60,586 nucleotides of DNA from Anoxybacteroides voinovskiense (GTDB taxonomy: Bacteria > Bacillota > Bacilli > Bacillales > Anoxybacillaceae): the NCBI RefSeq assembly GCF_014196205.1, contig NZ_JACIDE010000020.1:1-60586 (forward strand), in the 5' to 3' direction. The notes under the pieces are model-generated. The model saw only the letters and a list, made by a program, of their open reading frames with translations. It was not told the DNA's origin and ran no database searches. Below are positions 40,297 to 49,176 of the stretch, one piece after another. The position numbers were made by a program, and so were the translations under genes. Within the stretch, counting starts at the first letter, position 1, and each line of letters opens with the position of its first letter.

Positions 40297-40890
40297 ATGA
40301 AAAAACAGTTTCACGTGATTTCGACAGGGAGGCAGTCAACGGAGCAAGTGGTGGCGATTGCTTCACAGATCCATCCATATGTGGATGCCATTCATCTTCG
40401 CGAGAAAACGAAAACGGCAAAAGAGCTTGCAGAAATGATGGAAGAACTTCTTTTCCATGGCGTGCCAAAAGAAAAACTTGTCGTAAACGATCGCGTCGAT
40501 GTCGCTATTGTCTATGGGGTGAAAGTACAGCTTGCGTTTCATAGTTTGTCTGTTCGGCAAGTAAAGGAATGCTTCCCGTCGCTTTCTGTTGGCTGTTCCG
40601 TTCATTCGCAGGATGAAGCAAAAGAAGCGGAAGATGGCGGTGCAGATTACTGTATATATGGGCACGTGTTTCCGACAGCATCGAAACGAGGAGTTCCGCC
40701 AAGAGGGATAGAAGCATTGGCGCAAATCGTGGGTGCAGTGCGCATTCCTGTTATTGCGATTGGTGGCATTCAGCCGCATCACGTGCCGAGCGTATGGGAA
40801 GCAGGTGCAGCTGGCATTGCTGTAATGTCAGGGGTATTTTGCGCAGAAGATCCGCTTCGAGAAGTGAAACGCTACAGACAAATGTTTTAG
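40297..40890 (+). CDS. tenI: Thiazole tautomerase TenI
   Basis: 197 residues, TIM barrel related to ThiE. HVISTGRQS near the start, DAIHLREK, VVNDRVDVA, HSLSVRQVKE and IYGHVFPTASKRG match TenI rather than ThiE. It aromatises the thiazole carboxylate made by ThiG. The ATG at 40297 follows GGGGGAAGC. Confidence 0.87.
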   Translation: MKKQFHVISTGRQSTEQVVAIASQIHPYVDAIHLREKTKTAKELAEMMEELLFHGVPKEKLVVNDRVDVAIVYGVKVQLAFHSLSVRQVKECFPSLSVGCSVHSQDEAKEAEDGGADYCIYGHVFPTASKRGVPPRGIEALAQIVGAVRIPVIAIGGIQPHHVPSVWEAGAAGIAVMSGVFCAEDPLREVKRYRQMF

Positions 40891-40910
40891 AAAAGGGAGA
40901 GGGATGAAAG

Positions 40911-42095
40911 ATGATTGGCAGTCATTACGATGTCGCCATTATTGGCGGTGGGATTATTGGGGGATCCATCGCCTTTCAATTGGCGAAGCGAAACGCGCGA
41001 GTTATTGTATTAGAAAAAGGACGAATCGCAAATGAAGCTTCTAGCGCAGCAGCGGGCATGTTAGGTGCACAGTCGGAATTTTCCAACGACCATCCACTCC
41101 TTTCGAACGAGTCATATCCGTGCCAAAAATGTCCTTCGACTCCTTGTTTTCTGCCGTTTGCGCTAAAAGGTCGGGAGATGATTGTTTCGCTTGCAGAAGA
41201 ATTAAAAGAATTGACCGGCATTGATATCGGTCTTGTGCAAAAAGGGATTTTGAAAATTGCGTTGACAGAAGAAGAGCGTGAAGCGCTACAGCGAAATGAT
41301 GAGTTTTGGAAGCGAATGGAACAACCTGCACAATGGCTATCAAGCGATGAAGTAGCGGATGTTGAGCCGAATGTCACAAAAAACTTGCGCGGCGCACTAT
41401 ATTTGCCGAACGACGGGCAAGTAGGCGCACCAGATTTGTCGCATGCGTTTGCAAATGCATCGCTCGTGTATGGAGCAGAATGGCGCGAGTTCACAGAAGT
41501 ATTCGATATCACAAAAGACGGAACAAGCTATCGGTTGCATACAAATAACGGAGTCGTTCATGCAGGTGCGGTCGTTGTTGCTGCAGGTGCATGGTCAGCA
41601 CGCTTGTTAGAAAAAACCGGAATCTCACTTTCGATGTATCCGGTAAAAGGTGAATGCGTGCTTGTCAAAATCGAAAAACCGCTGATTCAAGCAACGATTT
41701 TTGCGAAAAATGGCTGTTATATTGTGCCAAAACGAGGGAATCGTTTATTAATTGGGGCGACGTCGACGCCACATACGTTTGACAAAAAAGTAACCGTCGA
41801 AGGAATGATGAGTTTATTAGAGCGGGCGCAACAGTTGCTTCCGGACATTCGCACAGCTGAATGGGAACGAGCGTGGGCAGGCATTCGTCCGCAAACTGGG
41901 GACGGAGTACCGTACATTGGCGAGCATCCACATTATCCAAACATTTGGATTGCGACCGGCCATTACCGCAACGGTATTTTGCTAAGCCCGATTACTGGGG
42001 GAATCGTCGCTGATTTAGTAGAAGGAAAGGGAAGTGGTGAATTTGACCTCGCCCCGTTTTCGCTGACACGACATCAGGCGACATATACGACGTAA
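40911..42095 (+). CDS. thiO: Glycine oxidase ThiO with a cysteine-rich insert
   Basis: 394 residues. FAD motif IIGGGIIGGSIAFQLA (residues 10-25), later GECVLVKIEK and a C-terminal GHYRNGILLSPITG. Oxidises glycine to dehydroglycine for ThiG. Residues about 62-85 hold an insert with C71, C74 and C79 (CQKC, TPCF) that I do not recall in B. subtilis ThiO. Start follows GGGAGAGGGATGAAAG. Confidence 0.9.
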   Translation: MIGSHYDVAIIGGGIIGGSIAFQLAKRNARVIVLEKGRIANEASSAAAGMLGAQSEFSNDHPLLSNESYPCQKCPSTPCFLPFALKGREMIVSLAEELKELTGIDIGLVQKGILKIALTEEEREALQRNDEFWKRMEQPAQWLSSDEVADVEPNVTKNLRGALYLPNDGQVGAPDLSHAFANASLVYGAEWREFTEVFDITKDGTSYRLHTNNGVVHAGAVVVAAGAWSARLLEKTGISLSMYPVKGECVLVKIEKPLIQATIFAKNGCYIVPKRGNRLLIGATSTPHTFDKKVTVEGMMSLLERAQQLLPDIRTAEWERAWAGIRPQTGDGVPYIGEHPHYPNIWIATGHYRNGILLSPITGGIVADLVEGKGSGEFDLAPFSLTRHQATYTT

Positions 42096-42108
42096 AGGTG
42101 GGAAAGCG

Positions 42109-42312
42109 ATGAAGTTAATTATCAATGGCGAAGCAATCGACGTACCGGAGCGTATTCGAACGGTTGCTGATTTGCTTGAGCATTTTCAGTTAAATAAAAA
42201 AATTGCCATTGTGGAAGTGAATGCATGTATTCTGCAAAAAGAGCAATATGCCACAGCAACATTAAATAGCGGCGATCGCGTCGAAATCGTTCATTTTGTA
42301 GGAGGCGGATAA
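42109..42312 (+). CDS. thiS: Sulfur carrier protein ThiS
   Basis: 67 residues, beta-grasp fold, ends in the Gly-Gly (VGGG) whose C-terminus is adenylated by ThiF and turned into a thiocarboxylate. Supplies sulfur for the thiazole ring. Coupled to thiG with two bases between. Confidence 0.93.
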   Translation: MKLIINGEAIDVPERIRTVADLLEHFQLNKKIAIVEVNACILQKEQYATATLNSGDRVEIVHFVGGG

Positions 42313-42314
42313 TA

Positions 42315-43082
42315 ATGTTAAAAATTGGACCTTACGAATTTCACTCTCGATTGTTATTAGGAACAGGAAAATATCCGAATTTTGCGATTCAAAAAGAAGC
42401 GGTGGAAGTATCGGGGGCGGAAATTTTAACGTTTGCGGTGCGCCGGATGAATATTTTTTCCCCCGAGCAACCGAACTTTTTAGAACAGCTTGATGTAACA
42501 AAATATAAACTCCTTCCGAATACAGCTGGGGCGAAAACAGCGGAAGAGGCAGTACGCATCGCGCGGCTCGCCAAAGCATCGGGATTATGTGATATGATTA
42601 AAGTAGAAGTAATCGGTTGCGATAAAACGTTGCTTCCAGACCCAGTAGAAACGTTGAAGGCGACGGAAATGTTATTAGAGGAAGGATTCATTGTCTTGCC
42701 GTATACGTCCGATGATGTGGTTCTTGCGAAACGATTACAAGACTTAGGATGCCACGCGATTATGCCAGGAGCTTCCCCGATCGGCACTGGCCAAGGAATT
42801 ATTAACCCGTTAAATTTAAGTTTTATTATCGAGCAAGCGACTGTACCGGTCATTGTCGATGCGGGAATTGGCAGCCCAGCCGATGCGGCGTTGGCAATGG
42901 AATTAGGAGCAGACGGCGTGTTATTAAATACAGCAGTCGCCGGCGCTTCGGATCCGGTGAAAATGGCAAAAGCGATGAAGCTAGCCATTGAAGCAGGTCG
43001 TCTCGGATATGAGGCAGGAAGAATTCCGAAAAAACGATACGCAACCGCAAGCAGCCCAATGGAAGGAATGAGTACTGTTTGA
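42315..43082 (+). CDS. thiG: Thiazole synthase ThiG
   Basis: 255 residues, TIM barrel. Schiff-base Lys in [17 protein letters not shown] (about residue 95), phosphate motifs [24 protein letters not shown]. Joins DXP, dehydroglycine and ThiS-COSH into the thiazole. Overlaps thiF by four bases. Confidence 0.95.
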   Translation: MLKIGPYEFHSRLLLGTGKYPNFAIQKEAVEVSGAEILTFAVRRMNIFSPEQPNFLEQLDVTKYKLLPNTAGAKTAEEAVRIARLAKASGLCDMIKVEVIGCDKTLLPDPVETLKATEMLLEEGFIVLPYTSDDVVLAKRLQDLGCHAIMPGASPIGTGQGIINPLNLSFIIEQATVPVIVDAGIGSPADAALAMELGADGVLLNTAVAGASDPVKMAKAMKLAIEAGRLGYEAGRIPKKRYATASSPMEGMSTV

Positions 43083-44104
43083 ACGAACGTTATTCACGGC
43101 AAGAGCTGTTTCGACCGATTGGAAAAGAAGGACAAGCAACTATTTCTGCTAAACATGTGTTAATTGTCGGCGCTGGGGCGCTCGGCACCGGAAATGCGGA
43201 GGCGCTTGTTCGTGCCGGAATTGGGAAACTAACAATCATTGACCGCGACTATGTCGAATGGAGCAACTTGCAGCGCCAACAGCTATATAGCGAAGAAGAC
43301 GCGAAAGCGCGGCTGCCGAAAGCGGTTGCCGCGAAGCAGCGGCTAGTACAAGTTAATTCTGAAGTTGAGATGGAAGCGGTTGTTGGCGATGCAAATGTGG
43401 AGGAATTGGAGCGGTTAGCGACAGAAGCAAGACCAGATGTGATTATCGATGCGACAGACAATTTTGAAACGCGCATGATAATCAATGATATTTCGTGCAA
43501 ATACGGCATTCCGTGGATTTACGGTGCTTGCGTAGGAAGTTACGGCATTAGTTATGCTTTTCTCCCAGGGAAAACGCCGTGCTTACATTGTTTGCTCGAA
43601 ACGGTGCCAATCGGCGGATTAACGTGTGATACAGCAGGGATTATTAGTCCGGCAGTACAAATGGTGGTCGCTTATCAAGTGACGGAAGCGTTAAAACTGC
43701 TCGTTGGCGATGAAGCATCATTGCGGGGCAAGCTCGTTTCGTTTGATTTATGGAACAATCAATATGCGTCTATTCGCGTCGATCAAGTGAAAAAAGACGA
43801 TTGCCCGTCTTGTGGGGGAAACCCGACGTATCCATACTTATCGTATGAGATGCAAACGAAAACTGCGGTATTGTGCGGACGAAATTCGGTGCAAATACGT
43901 CCTGCAGGGAAGCGGGAATACGACTTAGCGAAGCTTGCGGAATTGTTTTCTGACCAAGGATTTTCTGTAGATAGCAATCCATATCTCGTTTCTGTTTCAC
44001 TTCCTTCGCATCGTCTCGTCATATTTCGCGATGGACGGGCGCTCGTTCATGGAACGAAAGATATACAGGAAGCGAAGGCGATTTACCATCGGTATTTAGG
44101 ATAG
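43079..44104 (+). CDS. thiF: ThiS adenylyltransferase ThiF
   Basis: 341 residues of the MoeB/ThiF/E1 family. ATP motif [20 protein letters not shown] near 31, Asp in DATDNFETR, zinc-binding CxxC pairs CLHCLLE and CPSCGG. The C-terminal 80 residues form a small extra domain as in other Bacillus ThiF proteins. TTG start inside the thiG stop codon. Last gene of the thiamin operon. Confidence 0.93.
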   Translation: MNERYSRQELFRPIGKEGQATISAKHVLIVGAGALGTGNAEALVRAGIGKLTIIDRDYVEWSNLQRQQLYSEEDAKARLPKAVAAKQRLVQVNSEVEMEAVVGDANVEELERLATEARPDVIIDATDNFETRMIINDISCKYGIPWIYGACVGSYGISYAFLPGKTPCLHCLLETVPIGGLTCDTAGIISPAVQMVVAYQVTEALKLLVGDEASLRGKLVSFDLWNNQYASIRVDQVKKDDCPSCGGNPTYPYLSYEMQTKTAVLCGRNSVQIRPAGKREYDLAKLAELFSDQGFSVDSNPYLVSVSLPSHRLVIFRDGRALVHGTKDIQEAKAIYHRYLG

Positions 44105-44202
44105 ATTGTCAAAAAATTGTACGATTTACACAGTGGGTTGCGCGATGTTTTATGCTAAGGTATTGATGGGGGAATTCTTTCTACATAATGGGAGGCTAAA
44201 AA

Positions 44203-44286
44203 ATGGAAGATCTATCAATTACCTTAAATATCGCATCATTGTTAACGCTCGTGTTTGTGATTGGCGCAACATTGTTCGATTCGTGA
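44203..44286 (+). CDS. 27-residue membrane micropeptide
   Basis: ATG preceded by GGGAGG seven bases away, 27 codons, TGA, then immediately a strong terminator. One hydrophobic helix (residues 8-24) between an acidic N-terminus and FDS. An independent small transcription unit between thiF and the CorC-type gene. No family recognised. Confidence 0.6.
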   Translation: MEDLSITLNIASLLTLVFVIGATLFDS

Positions 44287-44316
44287 AAACTGCGGCGAGA
44301 TGTCCGCAGTTTTTTG
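44286..44316 (+). terminator. Intrinsic terminator of the micropeptide gene
   Basis: AAAACTGCGG and CCGCAGTTTT arms followed by T. Confidence 0.9.
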
Positions 44317-44399
44317 CATTTATTGTTTAGGTGATAGGAATTTTGTGAAAAATTTGATATGATAATACAAAAGTAGCGGTTTAGGAGTGTGACGATTCA

Positions 44400-45662
44400 T
44401 TGGGAGAATTGCCTCTGATTTTCAGTTTGCTTCTTTTTTTCATTGCGTTGTCGGCGTTTTTTTCTTCGGCAGAAGCAGCTTTTTCTGCAGTGAACAAAAT
44501 GCGGCTAAAGCACGATGCAGGCGAACAAGTAGACGATAGCAGGCGAACATTTTATATTGCGGATCATTTAGAAGAAGTGATGCTAACAGCAGTTGTGGCA
44601 AATCATTTTGCCAAAATGGTGGCGGTAGTGCTTTCCGTGAAAATAGCTGGCACTTTGTTCGGTGAAGCGGTTAGTCTATGGATTGGTGCGCTCGTCATAA
44701 CGGTGCTACTCCTTATTTTTAGTGAGATTGTGCCGAAAACGATTGCCGAAGAGCATGCAGAATCCGTAGCGCTAAAATATGCTGGCATCATGTATGTACT
44801 AATGAAAGCAATGTTTCCGCTGACTTGGTTGTTTGCTCGATTGAAAGGGAAGCTAGTGAGGCGGTTGACAGATGGGATGATAAGCCCTTCGATGACGGAA
44901 GAAGAAATTAAAGAAATGATTGACTTAAGTGAAGAAGAAGGCGTGATTGATAATAAAGAGAAGGAGTTAGTGCATCGGTCGCTTGATTTTAATGATATTT
45001 TAGTCGGGGAGATTTTTACCCCGCGCATTGACATGATTGCTGTGGAAGTGAATGATTCCGTCGAAAAAATTCGCGACGTTTTTTTACAGGAGCGCTATTC
45101 GCGTGTGCCGGTGTATGAAGACGATATTGACCATGTTATTGGCATTTTATCCGAGAGCGATTTTTTAAGTCAACTTGTGCAGCAAAAAGAAGTGAATATT
45201 CGCGCGCTATTGCGCAAGCCGCTGTTTGTCGTTGAATCGATGAAAATCGCGGATTTGTTGCCGGCTTTGCAAAAGAGCAAAGTACATATGGCGATTGTTG
45301 TCGATGAGTTTGGTGGGACGGCAGGGCTAATTACTCTTGAAGACATTATCGAGCAAATTGTTGGGGAAATATGGGATGAGCATGATGATGCTATTAAAGT
45401 CATTCAACAGATTGATGACTATAGCTATGAAATGAACGCAGAATTGCCGCTTGATGAGTTTTGTGAGTTTATGAAAATTGACGAGCCAGAAAGTTCTTCT
45501 CATACGTTAGGGGGATGGGTGTTTGAGATGTTAGAGCGCATCCCGACCGGCGGGGAGACGGTGCAATACGGACCGCTGACGTTAACGGTTCGGCAAGTCG
45601 AAAACCGAAGAATTCGCAAAGTGCTCGTTTCATTGAATGAACCGATTGCGGAGGAAGTGTAA
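44400..45662 (+). CDS. CorC/HlyC-family transporter with CNNM, CBS and CorC_HlyC domains
   Basis: 420 residues: N-terminal CNNM membrane domain (about 1-180, SAFFSSAEAAFSAVNKMRLK), a CBS pair (about 200-320, VYEDDIDHVIGILSESDF) and a C-terminal CorC_HlyC domain. Such proteins are implicated in Mg2+ or Co2+ efflux, with the CBS pair sensing nucleotide. TTG start with GGAG at 12 bases. Confidence 0.9.
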   Translation: MGELPLIFSLLLFFIALSAFFSSAEAAFSAVNKMRLKHDAGEQVDDSRRTFYIADHLEEVMLTAVVANHFAKMVAVVLSVKIAGTLFGEAVSLWIGALVITVLLLIFSEIVPKTIAEEHAESVALKYAGIMYVLMKAMFPLTWLFARLKGKLVRRLTDGMISPSMTEEEIKEMIDLSEEEGVIDNKEKELVHRSLDFNDILVGEIFTPRIDMIAVEVNDSVEKIRDVFLQERYSRVPVYEDDIDHVIGILSESDFLSQLVQQKEVNIRALLRKPLFVVESMKIADLLPALQKSKVHMAIVVDEFGGTAGLITLEDIIEQIVGEIWDEHDDAIKVIQQIDDYSYEMNAELPLDEFCEFMKIDEPESSSHTLGGWVFEMLERIPTGGETVQYGPLTLTVRQVENRRIRKVLVSLNEPIAEEV

Positions 45663-45671
45663 AGATGTCCG

Positions 45672-45911
45672 ATGAGGGCATCCGCGCTTGATCCGGAACT
45701 GGTGGGCGAAGTATTAAAGGTAATGAAAGATGTAGCAAATGAAGGAATGACGATGGTTGTCGTCACACATGAAATGCGGTTTGCCAAAGAAGTAGCAGAT
45801 GAAGTGATTTTTATGGACAAAGGGATTGTCGTAGAACGAGGAACTCCTAGCCAGCTGTTTGAACGTCCACAACATGAACGAACAAAGCAGTTTTTGCAGC
45901 TGATTCAATAA
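45672..45911 (+). pseudogene. C-terminal remnant of a polar amino-acid ABC ATPase
   Basis: The 79-residue frame begins at the D-loop ([17 protein letters not shown]) and includes the switch histidine (VVVTHEMRF), ending in [14 protein letters not shown] as GlnQ/ArtM-type ATPases do. Walker A, Q-loop and signature are missing, and there is no ribosome site. Just upstream GATGAG looks like the remains of Walker B, with a small deletion before TCCGCG. Not functional as an ATPase. Confidence 0.85.
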
Positions 45912-45942
45912 CGCCCTAGGCGATTGCCTAGGGCGTTTTTTG
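45910..45942. terminator. Intrinsic terminator
   Basis: AACGCCCTAGGC, GATT, GCCTAGGGCGTT followed by T-run. Confidence 0.92.
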
Positions 45943-45959
45943 CCATGTATATGCAATTG

Positions 45960-46166
45960 TTAGCGTGCGCTATATTGGCCGCCGAGTTGTTGTTGCGCCA
46001 TTGACACTAGACGTTTCGTAATTTCTCCGCCAACAGAACCGTTTGCGCGAGAAGTAGTGTCTGCGCCAAGGCTTACGCCAAATTCTTGAGCAATTTCGTA
46101 TTTCATTTGGTCAATCGCTTGTTGAGCACCAGCAACTAATACTTGATTGTTCGTTGTTCTTGCCAT
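45960..46166 (-). CDS. Alpha/beta-type small acid-soluble spore protein
   Basis: 68 residues with the alpha/beta SASP pattern: [18 protein letters not shown], the GPR protease site region, then [21 protein letters not shown]. Coats and protects spore DNA. Ribosome site AAGGAGATGA. Upstream leader contains the tRNA-like element. Confidence 0.94.
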   Translation of the reverse strand: MARTTNNQVLVAGAQQAIDQMKYEIAQEFGVSLGADTTSRANGSVGGEITKRLVSMAQQQLGGQYSAR

Positions 46167-46204
46167 GTGGAATCATCTCCTTATTTTTCGTTTTAAAGCT
46201 TTAA

Positions 46205-46276
46205 TGGCTGGGTTGGCTGGATTTGCACCAGCGCACACGCCCTTTTCAGGCATGCTGCCAAACTTGGCTGAACCCA
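46205..46276 (-). tRNA. tRNA-like element with encoded CCA, degenerate (pseudo-tRNA)
   Basis: Read on the minus strand: acceptor TGGGTTC pairs with CAACCCA (six of seven pairs), D-like arm GCCA-AGTT-TGGC, anticodon-like arm ATGCC-TGAAAAG-GGCGT, T arm GCTGG-TGCAAAT-CCAGC with a seven-base loop, then G and CCA. The ends resemble tRNA-Gln (TGGG...CCCAGCCA). U33 is replaced by G and the D loop lacks GG, so normal decoding is unlikely. 72 nt long, 38 bases before the spore protein start. Confidence 0.5.
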
Positions 46277-46412
46277 ATGGCTATTTTTGTAGTAGTAGTT
46301 TGAAACATTTTTGTTTTCTTATACTTTTTCACTCATAGTAATTTTTGGTATTTTATACTCGCGGAAGTTTGGGAATAGTAAAAATAAGGCAGTTTTCAAC
46401 AGGAGGATGACA

Positions 46413-46655
46413 ATGACAATTTGCCCGCTTTGTAACGGTCTTCGAGCATTTTACTTTTTTTGTCCCCGTTGTCAAACGGAGATGGAGGATCAAGGAAAGG
46501 TGACGGATTACTTTGACGACTATAGCCCGTATATGGAAATCGATGTAATGAAACAAGTGGACGGATATCCAATGACGCGGCGAAATCATGAATGTGTGCA
46601 CTTATTTTATTGTCCATATTGCCAAAATGAAGAGGTTCGATTTATAAAAGAGTAG
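46413..46655 (+). CDS. Small zinc-ribbon protein
   Basis: 80 residues with three CxxC pairs: CPLC (residues 4-7), CPRC (about 17-20) and CPYC near the C-terminus. Likely binds zinc; no enzymatic motif. ATG at 46413 lies seven bases after AGGAGG. Function unknown. Confidence 0.75.
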   Translation: MTICPLCNGLRAFYFFCPRCQTEMEDQGKVTDYFDDYSPYMEIDVMKQVDGYPMTRRNHECVHLFYCPYCQNEEVRFIKE

Positions 46656-46684
46656 CCCATGCTAAGTGGCATGGGCTATTTATA
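46653..46684. terminator. Intrinsic terminator between convergent genes
   Basis: TAGCCCATGC and GCATGGGCTA arms; serves the zinc-ribbon gene and msmX. Confidence 0.88.
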
Positions 46685-46699
46685 TAAAATTAGGGGGAC

Positions 46700-47812
46700 T
46701 CACTTTTCCGTATTGGCGCGAATGCGTTTCTCCGTTTCGATATCAAAGAAATGCGCCTTATTCATATCTAATGCAAGGTCAAGTTGGTATCCTGGTTTAA
46801 TTTCTGTGCGGGCATCGATGCGCGCAACAATTTCTTGACCAGCAATTTGCGAATAGATCATTGTTTCTGCACCAAGCAATTCAGCAACATCGACATTTGC
46901 TGTGATTTTTGTGTTTTGGGACGCTTCGATAAATACTGGCTCATCATGGAAATCTTCTGGACGAATGCCTAAAATGACTTCTTTGCCGACATAGCCTTGT
47001 TCGCGAAGCACTTTCATTTTGCCTTCTGGAACGCCAATGGAGACATTGTCAATGATGAATTTTCCATCTTCTAGACGTCCTTTTAAGAAGTTCATTGCTG
47101 GTGAACCGATGAATCCACCGACAAAAATGTTTTCTGGCTTTTCATATACTTCTTTTGGCGTACCGACTTGTTGGATGACGCCGTCTTTCATGACGACAAG
47201 GCGAGTAGCCATTGTCATCGCTTCTGTTTGGTCATGGGTGACGTAAATGGTCGTTGTGCCCAATCTTTGATGCAATTTCGCAATTTCTGAGCGCATTTGG
47301 ACGCGAAGTTTCGCATCAAGGTTAGAAAGCGGCTCGTCCATTAAAAACACTTTCGCATCGCGGACGATGGCGCGACCTAATGCTACCCGCTGGCGCTGAC
47401 CACCAGACAACGCTTTCGGTTTGCGGTCTAAATATTGTTCGAGCCCAAGAATGCGTGCAGCTTCTCGCACGCGGCGGTCGATTTCATCTTTCGGGAATTT
47501 CCGAAGTTTTAAACCAAACGCCATATTGTCATAGACGCTCATATGCGGATAAAGTGCATAGTTTTGGAATACCATGGCGATATCGCGATCTTTTGGGGCG
47601 ACATCGTTCATTCGTTTCCCGTCGATGTATAAATCACCTTTAGAAATTTCTTCAAGACCTGCAATCATTCGCAATGTCGTTGATTTTCCACAGCCAGACG
47701 GGCCAACGAAAACGATAAATTCTTTGTCTTGAATATGTAAATTAAAATCTTTTACAGCAGTGACGTTATTGTCATAAATTTTGTAAATGTGCTCTAAGCG
47801 AAGTTCCGCCAT
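46700..47812 (-). CDS. msmX: Multi-sugar ABC transporter ATPase MsmX/UgpC
   Basis: 371 residues. Walker A GPSGCGKST (about 38-46), signature LSGGQRQRVALGRA, Walker B VFLMDEPLSNLD, and a C-terminal TOBE domain (GIRPEDFHDEP). MsmX energises several sugar importers encoded elsewhere, so the lack of a permease here is normal. The ATG at 47812 follows GGAGGG; a 31-residue upstream extension lacks a site. A cre site covers the leader. Confidence 0.93.
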   Translation of the reverse strand: MAELRLEHIYKIYDNNVTAVKDFNLHIQDKEFIVFVGPSGCGKSTTLRMIAGLEEISKGDLYIDGKRMNDVAPKDRDIAMVFQNYALYPHMSVYDNMAFGLKLRKFPKDEIDRRVREAARILGLEQYLDRKPKALSGGQRQRVALGRAIVRDAKVFLMDEPLSNLDAKLRVQMRSEIAKLHQRLGTTTIYVTHDQTEAMTMATRLVVMKDGVIQQVGTPKEVYEKPENIFVGGFIGSPAMNFLKGRLEDGKFIIDNVSIGVPEGKMKVLREQGYVGKEVILGIRPEDFHDEPVFIEASQNTKITANVDVAELLGAETMIYSQIAGQEIVARIDARTEIKPGYQLDLALDMNKAHFFDIETEKRIRANTEK

Positions 47813-47826
47813 TACAATTCCCTCCA

Positions 47827-47840
47827 TGAAATCGGTTTCA
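47827..47840 (-). promoter_or_regulatory. CcpA cre site in the msmX leader
   Basis: TGAAATCGGTTTCA (TGAAACCGATTTCA on the gene strand) matches TGWAANCGNTNWCA fully. It lies downstream of the -10 (TATACG/TACGAT near 47860), a roadblock position, so glucose should repress msmX. Confidence 0.85.
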
Positions 47841-47926
47841 GTTAACTGTTTCCATCGTATAAAAAACAAAGAAAAACGTAAATGGACAGTGTGCACAAAA
47901 AACAAAACAAGTTTTAGGCAAGCTGC

Positions 47927-48835
47927 CTAAGAATGTTTTTGGTTTATATAATCGTTGAGCAAAATTGCTAAATACATGGCGGTTGCTCCTTGAAAATGGC
48001 GAATATCTATGCCCGTTTTTTCAATAAATTTTTCAATGCGATATTGCAAGCTATTGCGATGCATATAAAGTTTTTTCGCCGCAAGCGAGGCGTTTAAGTT
48101 GCATTCGAGAAATACTTTTACCGTCTCTAGCAGCTCGGCGTCTACTTTTGTTAAAAAGGAAAGCGATTGTTGAATCGTTCGTGCGTTTGGATGGCCGTTA
48201 ATAAGAGTGAGCGGCAATACATCGGCAATTGTATACACTGTTTTCGTGCGAATGGATGTATTGGCCAGTTCAAAAAAATATTTTTCCATTCGAAAACGTT
48301 CAAGCAAATGTTCATCATACGGATGTGTCTGCCCGATGAAAACACGCCATGTCATGTAAAAATCGCTCGCTAACGTGTCAATTAAATCAGTAAATGGAAG
48401 GGGAGATGATGCTTCGGTTTGTTTTTTCTCGATAATGACACCGCTCGTTGCTTGTTCCCAAATAAGCAGGACGTTTTCTTGGAATAGTCCTTCCACCGCT
48501 TCATAAAAATGTTCATGGTCAATGGAAGTTTGGTTCATTTGAAATTGGATAAAGCGGTAGTACGGAGAGTGATTGGACAGTAAACGAAGCTCGCTATCGT
48601 CCGCTTGGCTCACAAACCGCTGCCAAGCACTTTCCGTTTTGGTGAGCGGACGCGTTGGCAGAGAAAGCGGCGTGAGGAAAATGGACAATAGCTGTTTTTC
48701 TTTTTCCGTGAGCGCACTTTTTAAAATACCGATTTTCTCGCCTTCTTTTGTAGAAAACCATTCATAATCATTCGCGTTGGTTGGTTGTTCATGAACCACC
48801 GCTTCTTTAAAAAGCTGTTTTAATCGTTCCAACAT
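47927..48835 (-). CDS. PucR/CdaR-type helix-turn-helix regulator (YxkF-like)
   Basis: 302 residues. The C-terminal PucR-type HTH is clear (FLECNLNASLAAKKLYMHRNSLQYRIEKF split near 245-275, TGIDIRHFQGATAMYLAIL). The N-terminal 220 residues have no known ligand domain. B. subtilis yxkF is likewise next to msmX. Possibly controls sugar or purine related genes. Confidence 0.83.
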   Translation of the reverse strand: MLERLKQLFKEAVVHEQPTNANDYEWFSTKEGEKIGILKSALTEKEKQLLSIFLTPLSLPTRPLTKTESAWQRFVSQADDSELRLLSNHSPYYRFIQFQMNQTSIDHEHFYEAVEGLFQENVLLIWEQATSGVIIEKKQTEASSPLPFTDLIDTLASDFYMTWRVFIGQTHPYDEHLLERFRMEKYFFELANTSIRTKTVYTIADVLPLTLINGHPNARTIQQSLSFLTKVDAELLETVKVFLECNLNASLAAKKLYMHRNSLQYRIEKFIEKTGIDIRHFQGATAMYLAILLNDYINQKHS

Positions 48836-48874
48836 AACGAATAATTCCTTTCGTAGTAGTTGTATCTTTATTAT

Positions 48875-48920
48875 AGCATAAACCCGACTCCCTCTCGAGA
48901 GAGGAAGTCGGGTTTATGCT
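48875..48920. repeat. Long near-perfect inverted repeat
   Basis: 15-bp perfect arms AGCATAAACCCGACT / AGTCGGGTTTATGCT, extended inward by CCTCTC/GAGAGG after one mismatch. One arm abuts the -10 (TATAAT) of the PucR-type gene, and the other includes the last codons and stop of the next gene. No T-run follows in the minus direction. Confidence 0.8.
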
Positions 48921-49090
48921 TCGTAAGGCGGTTCTTCTTCGATTAAATCGCGCGCTTCTTCAATGTTTGTTGCGTCGTTTCTCGCATGAACATAGCCGCC
49001 TGCCATTCCTTCATTAATCATGCGGTCGATATCCATAAAGTATTTATCGCGTCCTTCATGGCATGAGTCTTTGCATCGTTCGTTATCCAT
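48914..49090 (-). CDS. 58-residue acidic protein
   Basis: ATG at 49090 seven bases after AGGAGGGG (49096 would touch the site). Contains C6 and C10 in RCKDSCHEGRDKYF, a central glycine pair and an acidic tail (EEARDLIEEEPPYEA). Its stop codon is inside the inverted repeat. I do not recognise the family. Confidence 0.7.
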   Translation of the reverse strand: MDNERCKDSCHEGRDKYFMDIDRMINEGMAGGYVHARNDATNIEEARDLIEEEPPYEA

Positions 49091-49176
49091 TGTCATCCCC
49101 TCCTATTGTTAGTTTGTCATATGTTTTTTTGTTCATTCATATATATAAATCGTGGACAAGCCAAAGGAGGGGGAGC

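Noticed and set aside
42389-42988. 199-codon minus-strand frame over thiG
   Set aside because: Mirror of the ThiG coding frame; no start signals.
44106-44330. 74-codon frame after thiF
   Set aside because: No ribosome site, low-quality composition, and it runs through the micropeptide gene and its terminator in another frame.
46173-46277. 34-codon minus-strand frame over the tRNA-like element ending in the SASP ribosome site
   Set aside because: TTG start without ribosome site; the cloverleaf folding explains the sequence constraint better.
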